From Trebouxia sp. TZW2008 (taxonomy: Eukaryota > Chlorophyta > Trebouxiophyceae > Trebouxiales > Trebouxiaceae): a stretch of DNA of 64,000 nucleotides. Where the stretch lies: positions 22,165 through 86,164 of the forward strand of contig BDIU01000307.1 in assembly GCA_002118135.1 (NCBI GenBank), read 5' to 3'. A program made the translations under genes and the position numbers. Of this stretch, positions 23,001-46,862 are shown piece by piece (position 1 is the stretch's first letter; each line of letters begins with the position of its first letter). The notes under the pieces were generated by a model. That model saw only the letters and a list, made by a program, of their open reading frames with translations, was not told the DNA's origin and ran no database searches.

Positions 23001-26000
23001 GGGGTAAGGGGTCAGCAACCCCACAATTTGCTCTTGGCATTTCATTCATTCGCAGCCAGTGACGGAAAAGCAATGGCAATGTATCAAGATGCCTCACTTG
23101 CTGGTAGCTTGGATCAAACAACAGCTGGCCACATGAGAATGTGCATCAGCAGAATCAGAGGAGCACTCCTTTGCAAGCAAACCCTAAGACCACAAGGTGA
23201 CCAGACAAGATGTTTATAGCAGGAGACTTCTCTATGGAGCAAAATTACGAGGGGCAAACCACACATGACTCAGCGTTAGCCGTCTGAGACTGCTGCAAGT
23301 ATAAATCTGCTATCAGCTGTCATTGACCACTTGCAGCACTCCTCAACATCACATGTCATATGTGCAAAGTCAGTGACAGCTGCTGTGCCTATCACAGCCT
23401 CAAAGCGTGGTCAGCATGCTAAGGGTCAACATTCATGGCACTTGTCAAACAGCAACTAACCATTGACAGCGTGATGTCCCTCGGGAAAATGGCCTTGCTC
23501 TTCATCCAGAGCAGCTTGAATGGTCTCAGCAGCTTCGGAGTCACAGCTTCGAGCCATGTGCAGCATGTTCAACAGCAGCATTCATATCACTTGTCAAACA
23601 GCAACTGACCGTTGATAGCATGATGTCCATTGGTGAGGTGGCCTTGCTCTTCATCCAGAGCCGCTTGAATGGTTTCAGCAGCTTTGGAGTCTAGCTTCTT
23701 GGCTTGACCCACCATCTTGATCATGACCTCAACTCTTGGCTCATTCTGATGCTGCAAGGCAGCTGCAGGCAAACAACAGTCCCATGACACTAGACTTAGA
23801 ATCATGCAATGCCATCAACAAAGTATATAGGATGAGTCACATCAAATTACTGACACAAATGCTACTTTCGTAGCAGAAACAAGGTGTATCTTGCTTGTAA
23901 TCTGACATGCCTAGTCAACGAGTCTGGCACTTCACTTCGTCAAGGAGCAACAGAAGTGTAGCGGTCAACTTGCACCCATGAAACAAGACTAGCAGTGTGA
24001 CAGAAGCACAGCTATGTGCAGTGAGTTGGCAGAACAAGGTGCAGCATGCTGATATGTGAGCTTCTCCCAGGTGTGGCTGCAGATTATGCATGAAGTATGC
24101 ACAGGATTGCTATGTGTCTTGCTGATCAGGTTGTGACTAGCCAAAGTAGGCTTACTCTTCTGCAGCCTGGTCTTGACAGTTGTCATCTTCAGCGTTGCCA
24201 AGGCTCTGGTATGCATGGGAGCCTGCACCACCAAACACTGGTATGGTCTTTGCAAGCTTAAGGGCTGCAGGGCTACACTGCCATCAGCTGGCAATCTAGC
24301 GGCTGTTGAATGCTGAACACCAAGTTTAGTCAGCTGGCAATGTAGTGACTCTTGAATGATGAACATGTGATTGCTGAGGATACTGAAACACATGGATGCA
24401 TAAAAAAGCATCATTGTAAGCAGTGTGACTGAGGGAATCTTTACCTGAGGGAGCACGCCATTGACAGGTGGGATGCCAATGATGCCACAGGCAAATGTCA
24501 TGAAGCCCAGCAGCAGCAGGTCCCCGCTGTAGGCTGACGCAATTTCATAACAGCACAGATGGCAGCTGGGGAAATAACTCATAATCAAATTCACCTGAGG
24601 TAACACGCCATTGACGGGTGGGATGCCAATGATGCCGCAGGCAAAGGTCATGAAACCCAGCAGCAGCAGATCCCAGCTGTATGCTGACGGCTTGCGCAGG
24701 TTGAAGTCGGGAGTCTGAGCCAGCTGAGAGGAAACACTGTGGTCAAAGTAGAACAGAATTGTGATGACTAGGGCGGGGACTAGTGCTCCAGCAATGTATA
24801 CTCCTGGCACTCTACCCATGTCCTGCAATGAGCAAAAGGCAAACATGTTAGGCCGCCCTGCTTTAACGTAATAGGTAGCTGCGGCTGCAACAGCTGCAAA
24901 CAGCCCACAGCAGGGTTGGGGCAGGTCTTAAAGCACGCATGGCAGCCATGGGTGGACGGCGTCCAAGTGTCAGACAGCACATTGTCAGCGTTTGGGAGCC
25001 AGCTGAGGAGGCACGCTGTAGTCAAAGTAGGATGGGATGGTAACGACAAGGGCAGGCACCAAAGCTCCAGCAATGTACACTCCTGGCACTCTACCCATGT
25101 CCTGCAATAACCACATTATCAGCACAGCACACTAGCTCAACGTCGCATACATGGCTGCTGTTCATGAAGCAGCATGCTACCAAACATTTGACATCAAGGT
25201 TCCTTGCTGAGGGACATCAACCAATCAGTATCGATTGACAGATTTTGCACTCTGGGGTAGGGAGCCAGATGTGACTCATCGGACTTACCAGCCCAAAAGC
25301 ACAGGTGAATGTGTCAACCAATATATATAGCGGATAGCAATGTACACTCAACTCTGTACTCTCCAGCTGGTTGTTCCCAAGCAAAGCGCGGTGATGCAAG
25401 TCAAACGCAAGCAGCAATGCCATTCACATGAACTCATTCTACAGTCCAGTCTGCCTGCTCATCCCACATGTAAAGGACAGTTGCTGTCCCTTCTTGCTTT
25501 CTGTCAAAAGCATGATGATGCAGATCAGTTGCAAGCAACAATGCCAACCCCCTTGACTAAAACCACGACATTTCCAGAGGCATTTACATGCACTCTCAGG
25601 CTGAGAGTGTGAATTGCACGCCAAACGCAAGCAGAACAGTAACCATGTCTGCTTACTCTGGCTACAGTCCAATTCGTCTTCTCATCCCACGTGTTAGGGA
25701 GGCGTGTGCGCCTAGGAACGCCACTGGGTGTGCCCTTGCTAACAGCATAGCCCAGAGCGCTCCAGATGACAACCAGCAAGGGCACCCCATAGTCAGCAAT
25801 GAAGCTCCGAATCCAACCCTTGAAGTATAGCCAAGACCTGGCTTGGCGGACTGTCAGGGTTGTGTACAGCAACCCTAGGGCCAAGATGACAGACCATAGC
25901 CCATTGACCAGGCGCCAGTCAAAGTCATTGGCTGCACCCCTGCAGACACAGTCAAATGTCAAACACGACACAACCTGTAACGATGTATGACAACACCAGG

Positions 26001-27609
26001 GCTGGACTGAGAACTAGATTGTGTGTGATGCCTACCAGTGCACATCCTGCGGTTCTGTATGCAACGCTAGAGCAGCGCCCTGTGCTGTCATTGAATTGAA
26101 ATTGACAGTAACTCGGGACCATTGTAAGCAAAAATGTTGTCCGAAGGACCGCTAGGGTCACATGCCAAAAGCCATGGGTGAAATCACTGTCATGCCAGAC
26201 CATCACACTTTCAAACTTGAGATTCAGCGCTTTGATGTTTAGTGCGGTGCGCTGACTTGTCAGAAAATCTTTACAAAGGCTTGATGCTGCAGGCGGCATG
26301 AACATCAATCATGATAATCATTAATCATTTCATGACTCACATGACATGGACATCAACTACTGAGAACCATTCATGTTTAGACACATGACCATTTCAGGAC
26401 TCACGTGACAGCATCTGTGCCAGAGTCTATTTGGAACTCCTCTTTCACACCCTCAAAGGCTTGCTGTAGAAACAGCGTGGCAATCAGCATGCCAAACAGC
26501 TCGCCACTGAATCTGGTGAACTTGTAGATGTATCGGCATGCTCCTGACGCTGCTGTGAGCCACAGCATGCATGCAGTCCAAGTGCAGGTCCATGCACACC
26601 AGGGGAGAAACAGTTCGCCACCCAAAGTTGGCCTTTCTGAGGCGAACGAGTACATGAACTTGTACAGCAGGACGATGGGTTCTGCCACGCCAACAATGAG
26701 CAACGGCTGGCCTCCCACAAGTGACTGCAGGCAGTCAGTTTGCAGCATTTTGAGCTTGAGAAGCATCATCAGAGACACTGCTTCCGCATGCACATAGCAG
26801 ACTCATGTCATCCATATTGCAAGCATATCATTGATGATGATGATGATCAGGAACATTGGAGGCAATGCATTTGAGACAGTGCAGAAGTTGTGTGGACATT
26901 GAGGAGATGGTCACCTGTATGATGCCACACAAGGCTGTTGCAGTGAGCACCTGTACAGCTGATAGCGAGCCATCTGCAGACAAACAAGCGTGTCAGCATG
27001 TCGGTGCTCCCATTCCTGTATCAAGTCTTACTTAAGCCATGGCAAGCATTGATTGGGGTGTTGAAAGTGAGCAGAATTGAAAAAGAAAAGAAAAAGAAAA
27101 GAGTCCACGTCATTAGGCATGTTTGAGAGGTGTCAGATAGACCGTGGCGTCCCTCTCAGCAACATTGCAACTGTGCAAGACCATACAAGAGATTTTGGCA
27201 ATGACATTTCTGATGACTGTACCTGTGTATCGCACCAGTTGCTCACCAAACGCAATTGCAGGTATTGCTGAGGTGAAAAGAATGTAAGTAGAGGGTGCCA
27301 AGATCCTGCAGACATAATTAGCTTTTGCAGCCTGACAGGCAACATGCTACATGGAAAGGTGCATAACTTTCAGTGTGATCATATCCACACTGTGTTGCTT
27401 TGATACCTTTTGAGACAAGCAAACAGCGTCGGCACTGTATGCTGTGCAGCTGAGCAGATGGCGCGATGTTGCTGATCTCATCGTTGCAACTTTTGCGCGC
27501 ACCTGAAGCCGCAGTTGAAGCCATGTTTCCAGTCGTCCTTGTACCACGGGAGCCTGCCGCGCAAGTCGTCTAAGATGCCTGAGTTGACGCGCACTTTCGG
27601 CAAGCGCAT
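20073..27609 (-). CDS. BOR: Plant-type borate/anion transporter (BOR, SLC4 family)
   Basis: Thirteen minus-strand exons close in frame to 689 residues: 27609-27503, 27305-27223, 26973-26915, 26724-26405, 25939-25657, 24822-24595, 24222-24156, 23762-23610, 22915-22781, 22325-22187, 21460-21340, 21049-20873 and 20270-20073. Arabidopsis BOR1, a borate exporter of the plasma membrane, is ~700 aa. Landmarks in order: [110 protein letters not shown] joined to [56 protein letters not shown] and [10 protein letters not shown]. Substrate specificity (borate rather than another anion) is inferred from closeness to plant BORs. The C-terminal exon is hydrophilic and unconserved. Many introns hold decayed exon-edge copies. 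One intron contains two N positions and G-runs. Confidence 0.93.
21795..22170 (-). repeat. Three decayed copies of the 3' part of BOR exon 10 with donor, downstream of the exon
   Basis: The functional exon is 22325-22187. On the minus strand copies follow at about 22150-22050 ([17 protein letters not shown]), 22020-21960 (SLPGNR then a stop) and 21900-21800 ([17 protein letters not shown]). Each is followed by CTTGTCAGTGTTC/CTTGTCAG-derived codons and, in part, donor-like sequence. All retain the exon's end and none has its beginning. Confidence 0.9.
22472..22525. other. Poly-G runs around two undetermined bases (assembly ambiguity)
   Basis: Two G-homopolymers of about a dozen bases each are followed by the same TCAGTTTGAAGGTTC, and two N characters sit between them at 22500-22501. 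It lies within a BOR intron. Copy number of this unit is uncertain in the assembly. Confidence 0.9.
22957..23015 (+). repeat. G-rich array resembling telomeric or G-quadruplex repeats
   Basis: The plus strand shows repeated GGGGT units (GGGGTAAGGGGTCAGGGGTG, later GGGGTTAGGGGTAAGGGG) within 60 bp, inside the BOR intron between exons 8 and 9. At least six G4 runs with 3-nt spacers could form a G-quadruplex on the non-template side of BOR. Confidence 0.8.
23455..23540 (-). repeat. Copy of the 3' part of BOR exon 8 with donor, downstream of the exon
   Basis: The minus strand repeats [17 protein letters not shown] and GHHAVN, followed by a GTTAGT donor-like site, about 140 bp past the functional exon end (23610). 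Confidence 0.88.
24440..24545 (-). repeat. Copy of the 3' part of BOR exon 6 with donor, downstream of the exon
   Basis: [18 protein letters not shown] and [11 protein letters not shown] are repeated almost unchanged on the minus strand, then a GTAAAG donor. The functional exon ends at 24595. The copy begins partway through the exon and has no acceptor of its own. Confidence 0.92.
25000..25110 (-). repeat. Copy of the 5' part of BOR exon 6 with acceptor, upstream of the exon
   Basis: Acceptor TTGCAG then codons [18 protein letters not shown] are repeated on the minus strand about 280 bp upstream of the functional exon. It diverges at [13 protein letters not shown] and reaches a stop. Together with the tail copy downstream, exon 6 is flanked by matching fragments on both sides. 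Confidence 0.92.
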
Positions 27610-28121
27610 GCGCTTGACCTGCTGCCAAGTTGCAGTTCAAGAGCAGCTACTGCTGCAAACTACCGACGGCACCAAATGCCGCGATGAGTAGAGTTGCGTG
27701 ACTTAACGTGGTATCAGGCAGTTGCTAGCGAGTGTCTCGTCAAAATGTCGCTGTGATAGCACGTCACGCCAATTGCAAACCAACTTTAATTTGAAGTGAC
27801 TCCTGTGCTCAGGTGTTCAGATGTGCGCAGCAGCGTCAGAAACAGTTGCCGTCAAGGCCTTAAGGTTCAGCTTAAGAGACGTTTTGAGGCTTTTCGCCGC
27901 TCCGAAACCACTCTCGCAACCGGCCTTCTGATCCTTAGCTCCCCGCTGGGCTCGAGCTGCTTCATAAAGCAAACACGCTAATAACACGGTTGAGTCGTAT
28001 CGCTCGCAATTCAATCACCCGAGCCTTCGCAAGTTGACAGCGGAGCGAAGTGCTTGTCATGCATGTGTCTGTCTTGCCGAGCAACCCTGTGATCCGCACG
28101 GACTCTGCGCGTGCACATGAT
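27610..28121. promoter_or_regulatory. Divergent upstream region shared by BOR and AlaRS
   Basis: 512 bp separate the two start codons. The sequence is CpG-richer than the neighbouring introns and contains no supported gene. A bidirectional promoter is inferred from position. Confidence 0.5.
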
Positions 28122-39870
<11,749 letters not shown>

Positions 39871-41514
39871 CCTACTGCTTCTGGTCTGCCAGGATGCTTT
39901 GAAGATGGCCCAAGCATTGCAGACAGCAAACAGCAGTTACCGGATCTGGGTCAGTTGTAGCCTGCTGCATCTGGCTTTCGTGGCCATCACTCTGCAAGCA
40001 AAGGACATGCTGACGGACAGGACATGTGAAGTGACTCCGCGATGACCAGTGCACCATGTGTTCCTGCATGCAGTGTTTTGCATCGTGCATTTGAGTCCCC
40101 TAAACTCACTGTTTGCTGCAAGATTGCAAGCCAGAGATCAGGAGCAGACTAACAAAATGGTCTGGGACAGCCTGTCTAGCCAGCTGTCTTCCACCAAAGG
40201 TCATTGAAGACATTGAAGAGCGCTATAGGTTACAAGTCGACTACTGATTGCCTAAGATTAGCTTCTCAGCCGTCAAGTACACAAGAGAGCCGAGCCCTGG
40301 CATGCCAGGAGGCTGCTAATGCCCATGACCAGCACGGAGATTTAGCCCAAAATGTTGTGCAAACAGGGCTGGTGGCTACAGGTGCTGGGTTTTCTGCCCA
40401 AGCCACAGAGTACTTGCGCTTTTAAGGTTGACGTGCGCTAAGCAGCCCCAGAAAACTGGGGCTAATTGTGTTGCACTGCTTGCTGAGACTGCGCTGTGCT
40501 CTCAAGCCAGCAGCAGGGTAGATTAGCAGAACTGGCTTCACAGATTAAAATGGGGTGCAGCACTTCATGGTCTTTTCTGAGCAGACCAACAGCAATGCAT
40601 ACTGCGCAGTAGAGTTTGCAGTCGCTTCGACTTGTTTCACAAAACGAAAGGCGCCATGCAGCATTTGTCTAGGGCGTGTTCACGTTGTAAACCATGGTTA
40701 GATCTAAACATACATGCTTGCTTTTCGCCCAGCGCCCTGTTGTGCTTTTTCAATGTACTGCTTGACACAAGGAAGCCATCCTTGCTCGCCTACAATCACC
40801 GTTTCCTGTTGGCCGTAGTAAGTGAGTCCATCGTTACAGTCATATGATGCTGGCAAACAAGCTCCCGGCGCACAGTGTCTTCTTGGCATGTTTTCAGGTG
40901 ACACTTGCTCAATGCTAAGCCAAGCTAAAGGCTGCAAAGCACATGCTGCAGAGCCCTCATGCTGCAAAACACCCCTCCTGACACAGTGCCAATTTGTGAC
41001 CACGTGAAGGCACAGGTGTATCTGTAGCCTGACATGTCAATGCTCCTGATTCACATGTGTTAGCAACAGGCGCTGCAAATGGGGATGCACTTGATATAAG
41101 ATGATATGTGTGGGCGACACCAGCTGGCAGCAACCTGCAGGTTGGGTTGGCGAGTCATATGATATCAGTTTTGAGCAGCTTTGAAAATCCTGAAAGTGTG
41201 CCACAGACAACTTGATGTTGAAATACTGCTTGTCAGAGGCACACAGACACCGACAGGTTCAGCAAGGACCTTGGCCCTTTATAGCTGGTCATAAGCTGTG
41301 GCAGTACGGAGCAAAAGATAGAAACCCCCATTGGTACAAATCTATGCTATATCTACCTGCTATGTGCTAAGTCTGCGTTACTTCCCTGCGCAGTGCTACC
41401 CAAGCTGTCCTCTGCTCAATGCCATGGACAGTCACCACACGCATTTTGCCCAACAACATCGATTCTGGACTTGAGTTCTATCAGTGCTTTGACAGTCACA
41501 GCCATGCATTGAAC
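39871..41514. other. Convergent region AlaRS/kelch gene; weak coding-like segment and a perfect hairpin
   Basis: A plus-strand open segment at about 40118-40200 (LQARDQEQTNKMVWDSL, ending at a possible donor AAAG|GTCATT) and another to a stop at 40425 (ending ATGAGFSAQATEYLRF) have coding-like composition. They cannot be linked to a start codon or a family. Just after that stop, AGCCCCAG and CTGGGGCT form a perfect 8-bp stem with an AAAA loop at 40444-40463. From 40.5 to 41.5 kb I see no gene. Confidence 0.4.
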
Positions 41515-44500
41515 TCACAAGCTGCAAACAGCAGCAAAGGCCCTGGGCTCAATATCTGCGGGCAAGTCCAACACCTCCCATTGACCAAGATCAGCATCAT
41601 AAACTTCAAGGAATGGCGCATATGTTGTCATGTTGGATTGTAAGCCGCCTACAACATAGACCTGAACAGCAAAAACAAATTGAGGGTCTGTTGTGCCAGC
41701 TCTTTGTGAACACGACGTACAGCAAAGCTGCTGCTGATGACATGACATAGAATGTGCACAGACTGAGCAAAAATCAAAGCATGCCTCAGATCAGTGGTTG
41801 CAAGCAGGAATTAGCAGATTGACTCAGTGCCACACACGAGGCACAGTCAAGTCAGGAATTGCATGAAGCTGCACCTGGTCATTGACAATTGTGGCCTCGC
41901 CATATGCCCTCTCAGCACTCAAGTTAGACAGACTGCGCCACTTGTTGGTTCTGGTGTCCATGACCTCAACGACAGTGAGAGCTTCCTGTGAGTCAAAGCC
42001 TCCTATGGCATACACTGTGTCTCCTAGGGCAGTGACTGCAAGGCTGCCTCGAGGGTATAGCATTTCTGACTCCTGCTCTTCCCACCTGCTAGTGAATGCA
42101 GCATTAGGAACATGCAGTTGTTGACATTGCGTGTGTGAAACCCCTGTTGGGTCCTGATCACACTAAACACTGATTGATTGATTGATTGATTGATTAATTG
42201 ATGTTTGATTGATTGACTGACTGACCGATTGACCGACCACTTGACAGACACAACGTTTGATAAATTTTCAAGCATACAAAGATTAGATCGATGGTGACAT
42301 AAGTAACAGCTGGCTTGCAACATGCAGTCTTGCAGCTTGTGATGCGCGCATTAACATCAACCCACATTGGTTGTGCAGCTTGTGATGCGCACATTAACAG
42401 CAACCCCACATTGGTTGTGCAGGAAATGAGCTGTTGTGTCACCAGGGCTAATGACTGTAGCTGTAGCTTGAAGCCCAGTAGCTGTAGCTGTGGTCACCTG
42501 TATGTGCCACTGCAATGACCAGGCACTAAAGATTTGTCTTCAACAAATTGTGGCTACTTGAGCTGAGAGTTTGTCACAAATCCTTGATGCCTGCTCGTTA
42601 CAATGGTACTCGCAGACAACAACAGCTACAGCGACTGGGGTTCCATGATTGCCTGAACAATGAGCAAGTGACGCCTGGTCGCTAACCCGGTCCTTGCAGG
42701 CAACGGCAGCTACAAGCACTGCAGTATGTCATTGCCTGGACAATGTGCTTCTGATGTCTTGTCATCATAGTGGTGGTTGCAGGCAAGAACAGCTAGATTG
42801 ACACATATATGATAATTGAGTTTTGACGCTGTCTGCATTGTTGCTCACTGATGGCATGAGCACACATCTGACATCAGCTGACCTGCCAACTCTGGGATCA
42901 TATCTCTCAACACTGCTCATGTACACCTCTCCATTGAAGCCACCCACAGCATAAACAGCGCCATGAGCGCTTGCTGCCGACGATGCAAAGCGTGGCTTGT
43001 TGAGTTCGGGTTGGCCTAGCCATCTATCTTGTATTGGGTCATACCTGCAGGCATAGCAGCAACTGTTATCCGCAAGGCATGCAAAGCGCTGGCAAACTGC
43101 AAAATGAAATCCATGCCGATATCAAAGGTTATGCCGCTGCAATTTGCTGATACCTGACATTGTACTATGCGTTGATATGCGTCGTCTTGGTTGCTGCAAA
43201 GCACGGCGATGATGGTTGATGAATGAAAGCAAAGCAGTTGTGTGCCTTACCATGACTGTACCCAGCTTACCTCTCAACTGAATCATATTGTACATTGGGC
43301 TTGCCGCCACCAATAGCATACACATGGTCGTTCAGTGTGGTTACAGCCAGGCTGCCCCTTTCCACCTTCATGGGAGCTGCTGATACCCACCTCAAGCTGT
43401 GCTGTGCTGTGTCACACCTGCAATATAGAGGGTAGACTTAGATGTCATATGGAGCATCTGACATATGTATGTACCAAAATAATTTGGGGTTTCAATATGC
43501 AGGCATACAAACATGAACTGCCAGATAACCCAGATCTGGAAGACATTTTGCAGGCTCTGCCTTTGTGTGCTGGAACATGAACTCCTGCATATCTGGACAG
43601 GCTCATACATGCCCCATGACAGAAGGGTTGCAAAGATTGCCCTTCTTCCCCATGCGTCTTGAGCAGAGGTGACAGCAGTCCAGGGTTATAGCTGTGCAAA
43701 GGCAGGATGCTCAAAACAATAGGATGCTTGCAGCTAGTGGTCAAAAGCCAGATGCTCACATGAGCATGGTGTTGAACCACTGACTGCCATCTCCTCCGCC
43801 TAGGATGTACACATTGTCTCTCCAGGTGTCTGCTGCAGCAAATGACCTTGGGCTGTCAAGAAGGGGCATCCGGCCCCATTTGTTTGACTTGGGTTTGTGG
43901 GTGGTGACACTATCCAGCCAGGCACTGCCATTGTGACCACCAAGAACAAAGATCTGCAGCATATAAGCAAGCACGCAAATTGTGCAGAAGCAAACTCAAC
44001 CAGCAGCATAAATGGAGATGCACTAAGAAGCGCTTTGCTGTGGCGGAGGTTTTACATGATGTTCAAGCATCCTGCAGTTGAGATTGGAGACGTGTACATC
44101 TAAAGACAGCTGAGTGCTTAGTGTCAACATGATGAACTGGCTCAAAGGGGGGGGAGGGTGGAGCATCTACACTGCTGCTGTGGATTTGCAGGTGCTGGGC
44201 ATACCTTCAATCAAGACGAGCGTGTTGCGCACAGGCACCGGATCATCTTGAAAGAAGACACAAGCAAGGACAGGTGGCGAACGCCCAGCAAGCAACATGT
44301 GCAAAGATCTTATCAATGTGCATGATGAACATCAGATCAAACCTGAGATTTTGTGCGCTTGTGGTGCGAGCTGCTTTCAGAAGCAGCTGCAGACAGAGTG
44401 ATTGGCATGTTGAGGTGGCGCTGCAAAGCAGACATGTCATGGCGTAGAGACCGCATCTCTGTCTCAAGCACTCCAATCCGCTCTTTCAGCTTGCTGTTTT

Positions 44501-46862
44501 CCTGTTGTAGGTCTGTGGGTCCCTGCAAACAGTACATTGGTATTGAGCCAGCATGTGATTCAGTAAACAGGCCCTGCCAGCCATTCTCTGCCATTGGCTG
44601 CTTGCATGATGCAGATCTGCAGCTCTGGCTGCAGGCAAGCCCGCATGGCAGGCGCAGGGAGCAATGCATTGATTGGCACTGTCATTGTGCATCATTGCAT
44701 CTGATTCAGCCGCATATCGTCTCTACTGGCTTGTGTGATTGGCAGGCGGTGGTTGGCTTTTGTGTTAGGCCAAGCGAGCAATGCGTTTTCTGGCACTTTG
44801 ATCATGCACTTGCTGCCCCTGATTCAGCTGCATACTGTCTCTGCTGGATTGTGTGGTTGACAAGCAGTAGCTGGCGCATGGCCAAGGCCAGTAGAGCAAT
44901 GTGTTTATTAGCACTTTCAGCATGCACTGCTGTACCTGGTTCAGCTGCAGACTGTCTCTGCTGGCTTGTGTGGGTGGTGATCGGTGGTTGGCATATGGTT
45001 CAGAGCGTGCTGGGTCTGGTTCTGGGGTATGTGACTCATGGGCTGTTGATTGATGATTGCGTGGTGGCGCTGTCCTGGCAGAAAGCTCTCTCACTGACTG
45101 CTGTGGTCTTGCTTTGTTCTCGACCAAGGACCAACCAGTTTCTGTCAGCTCCACCTGATCGTGTAGCTCACCGCTCAGCTTGAAGAGTTGTGTGCGCTCT
45201 TGGCAGAAGACATTGGCATCCCAGCTCTCTGCAGGCCTTTCAGAGATTTGCCATGCTGGCCACACGATTTCTGTGCGTTGTGACAGGTTGCTGGCAAGCT
45301 CAAAGCGCGTGTCCACCCAGAGTGCAGAGCATGTCTCGTAGTTCACCCATGGTTGCTGCAACTAGAGATTGCAGTCTGTTGGGTCGTGTTCAACAGGTCA
45401 CGCTTAGACCGCTCGACACTGTGATAAAGTAGACAGGGTCACAACATCCAAATTTGGTATGTGGGCAGACATCACTTTGAGACATCAGTTTGACCTTGAT
45501 GCTCGCAGTGCCAATGCAAAAGCTGTTCTCACAAACAGCACCTGGAACGAGCTCTTCATGTGAAGCATAGGCAAACTCTGCCATCTCTGTTGTGGTAACT
45601 CGGTCCCGTGTGGCCAGCCAATGCAACACCTTCTCTTCCAGATGCAGCATCTTTTGCTCTTCACTACGTCGCCTGGCATGCCAAGGGTTTGTGACTGAGG
45701 CAGACTGTTCTGATGCTGGGAATCCAGGTGGTCTGAAATCACCAGAGCTGAGCTTACGTAAAAAGCTTGGCTGTAGTGTAACATAGTCTTTGTCAACCCT
45801 AAAGATCTGTTTTTTGACCTTGAGCCATATGACGAGCCTGTCCTGAACCTGGAGCAATACAATTCTCAGTATGACATTTGGTGCGGCCTGGCATCTCTGA
45901 AGCGTACAAGTTTTGAGGCGTGGTATGTGGCATAAGCGGAGGTGCTTTTGTTTGAGGACAACAGCACAAGAGGTGCAAGATGATAACTCACTTGTATGTC
46001 AATGTTGTGCTTTCTGCAGTAGGATGCGACGTCCTTTCCCAGATGAGCAGGCCGGCCTATACGCTGAAGGAGTGTAACAAACTGTGATTCAAGGTGTTGA
46101 TCATACTGTAAACTTTCCTTGGTCAGGCTGACCAGATCGCCATCTATATCAAAAACAGCTGATTTCTGCTGCAGCCATTCTTGCAATGGCACCTCAGCAG
46201 GTGCTAGGCCAAGGTGAGCAATACGAGGTTGAATGTCTTTTTCAAATGACCGTGTTTGGGATGAGCTTCTGCTGATGTAAGCTATCAAATCGCATTCAAG
46301 CTGAAGCTCCTGATCAGTGTCTGACGTTTCTTGCCCATCAAGGGCAGATGTTTGTCCTCTGTCTCCATTCCTGCCATATCTGGGGTCAGGCACACCGGGA
46401 GGAAGGCCCTGCTGGTCAGGTCGAGCTTCAACAACATGTTACACATTGTCTGCTGCAAACGCGATAGTGTGACTGTACCTGTCCAAGCTTTAGGGCTGGA
46501 TGATGTGCTGGTATCAAGTGCTGAGGAGGTATGGGATCCCTGCGAAGCTTGGGGGGCCAGGCGACCGGTTTCAGCTCCAACTTCCTGCCTTTAGATGTGA
46601 ACCTGATGACCCTGAGATTCTTTGGACCATGCCCGTGCAAGACAAAGCTTTCGTTCCCTTCGAGGAATTCAGTCAACCTTCCGACGCCGAAGGTGGCGCT
46701 GAAGTCAGAGCCATGTGGAACAACGGTCTTGCCGAGAATGCTGGCGAGTTCCATGACTTTCAGATCCTCAGGACATCCGGCTACAATATTGCCAATGATT
46801 ACTTCCGCTCTTCGTGTTCTGGCCTTGTATTCTGCCAACGCGCTGCCTGTCTCTTGAGCCAT
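41515..46862 (-). CDS. Putative fusion protein: winged-helix (LOTUS/Egalitarian-like) modules, coiled coil and kelch propeller
   Basis: Ten minus-strand exons chain to 872 residues: 46862-46479, 46411-45992, 45848-45495, 45355-44936, 44522-44343, 43953-43760, 43417-43271, 43044-42883, 42085-41875 and 41661-41515. Residues 1-386 contain three winged-helix-like modules ending in short hydrophobic patterns (LTEFLEGNESFVLHG, LQEWLQQKSAVFDIDGDLV, LVIWLKVKKQIFRVDKDYV), like the WL/F...F.I.GD.V endings of Egalitarian/LOTUS-type domains. Residues 387-526 are unrecognised. Residues 527-586 form a coiled coil (ENSKLKERIGVLETEM). Residues 587-872 carry kelch blades (FVLGGHNGSAWLDSV, VYILGGGDGSQW, VYAIGGGKPNVQ, VYAVGGFNGEVY, VYAIGGFDSQEA, VYVVGGLQSNM). 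The fusion rests on the exon at 45355, which has no in-frame ATG, has an acceptor with an in-frame stop right before it, and can only be fed from upstream. The AAG|GTCAAA donor at 45494 is weak; if unused, the first part would end alone at 45390. Kelch exons are firm. Confidence 0.7.
42165..42245. repeat. GATT-type microsatellite in a kelch-gene intron
   Basis: Perfect then degrading (GATT)n/(GACT)n between 42170 and 42240, followed by ACCGACC variants. Confidence 0.95.
44690..44910 (-). repeat. Two copies of the 3' end of the kelch-gene exon 4 with donor, downstream of the exon
   Basis: On the minus strand the exon end CTGCAGCTGAACCAG|GTACAGCAG (44936) is followed by similar units near 44830 (ATGCAGCTGAATCAG) and 44705 (ATGCGGCTGAATCAG). 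Each is preceded by CAAGCCAGTAGAGACGATA-like or CACACAATCCAGCAGAGACA-like sequence, spaced about 115-125 bp. Confidence 0.85.

Noticed and set aside
40444..40463. Histone-type 3' stem-loop
   Set aside because: The stem and AAAA loop do not match the histone consensus on either strand and no histone gene is nearby.
45390..45494. Independent 3' end for the winged-helix gene at the stop at 45390
   Set aside because: Not fully excluded, but the next exon has no start codon and needs an upstream partner, so I preferred a fused model and flagged the doubt.
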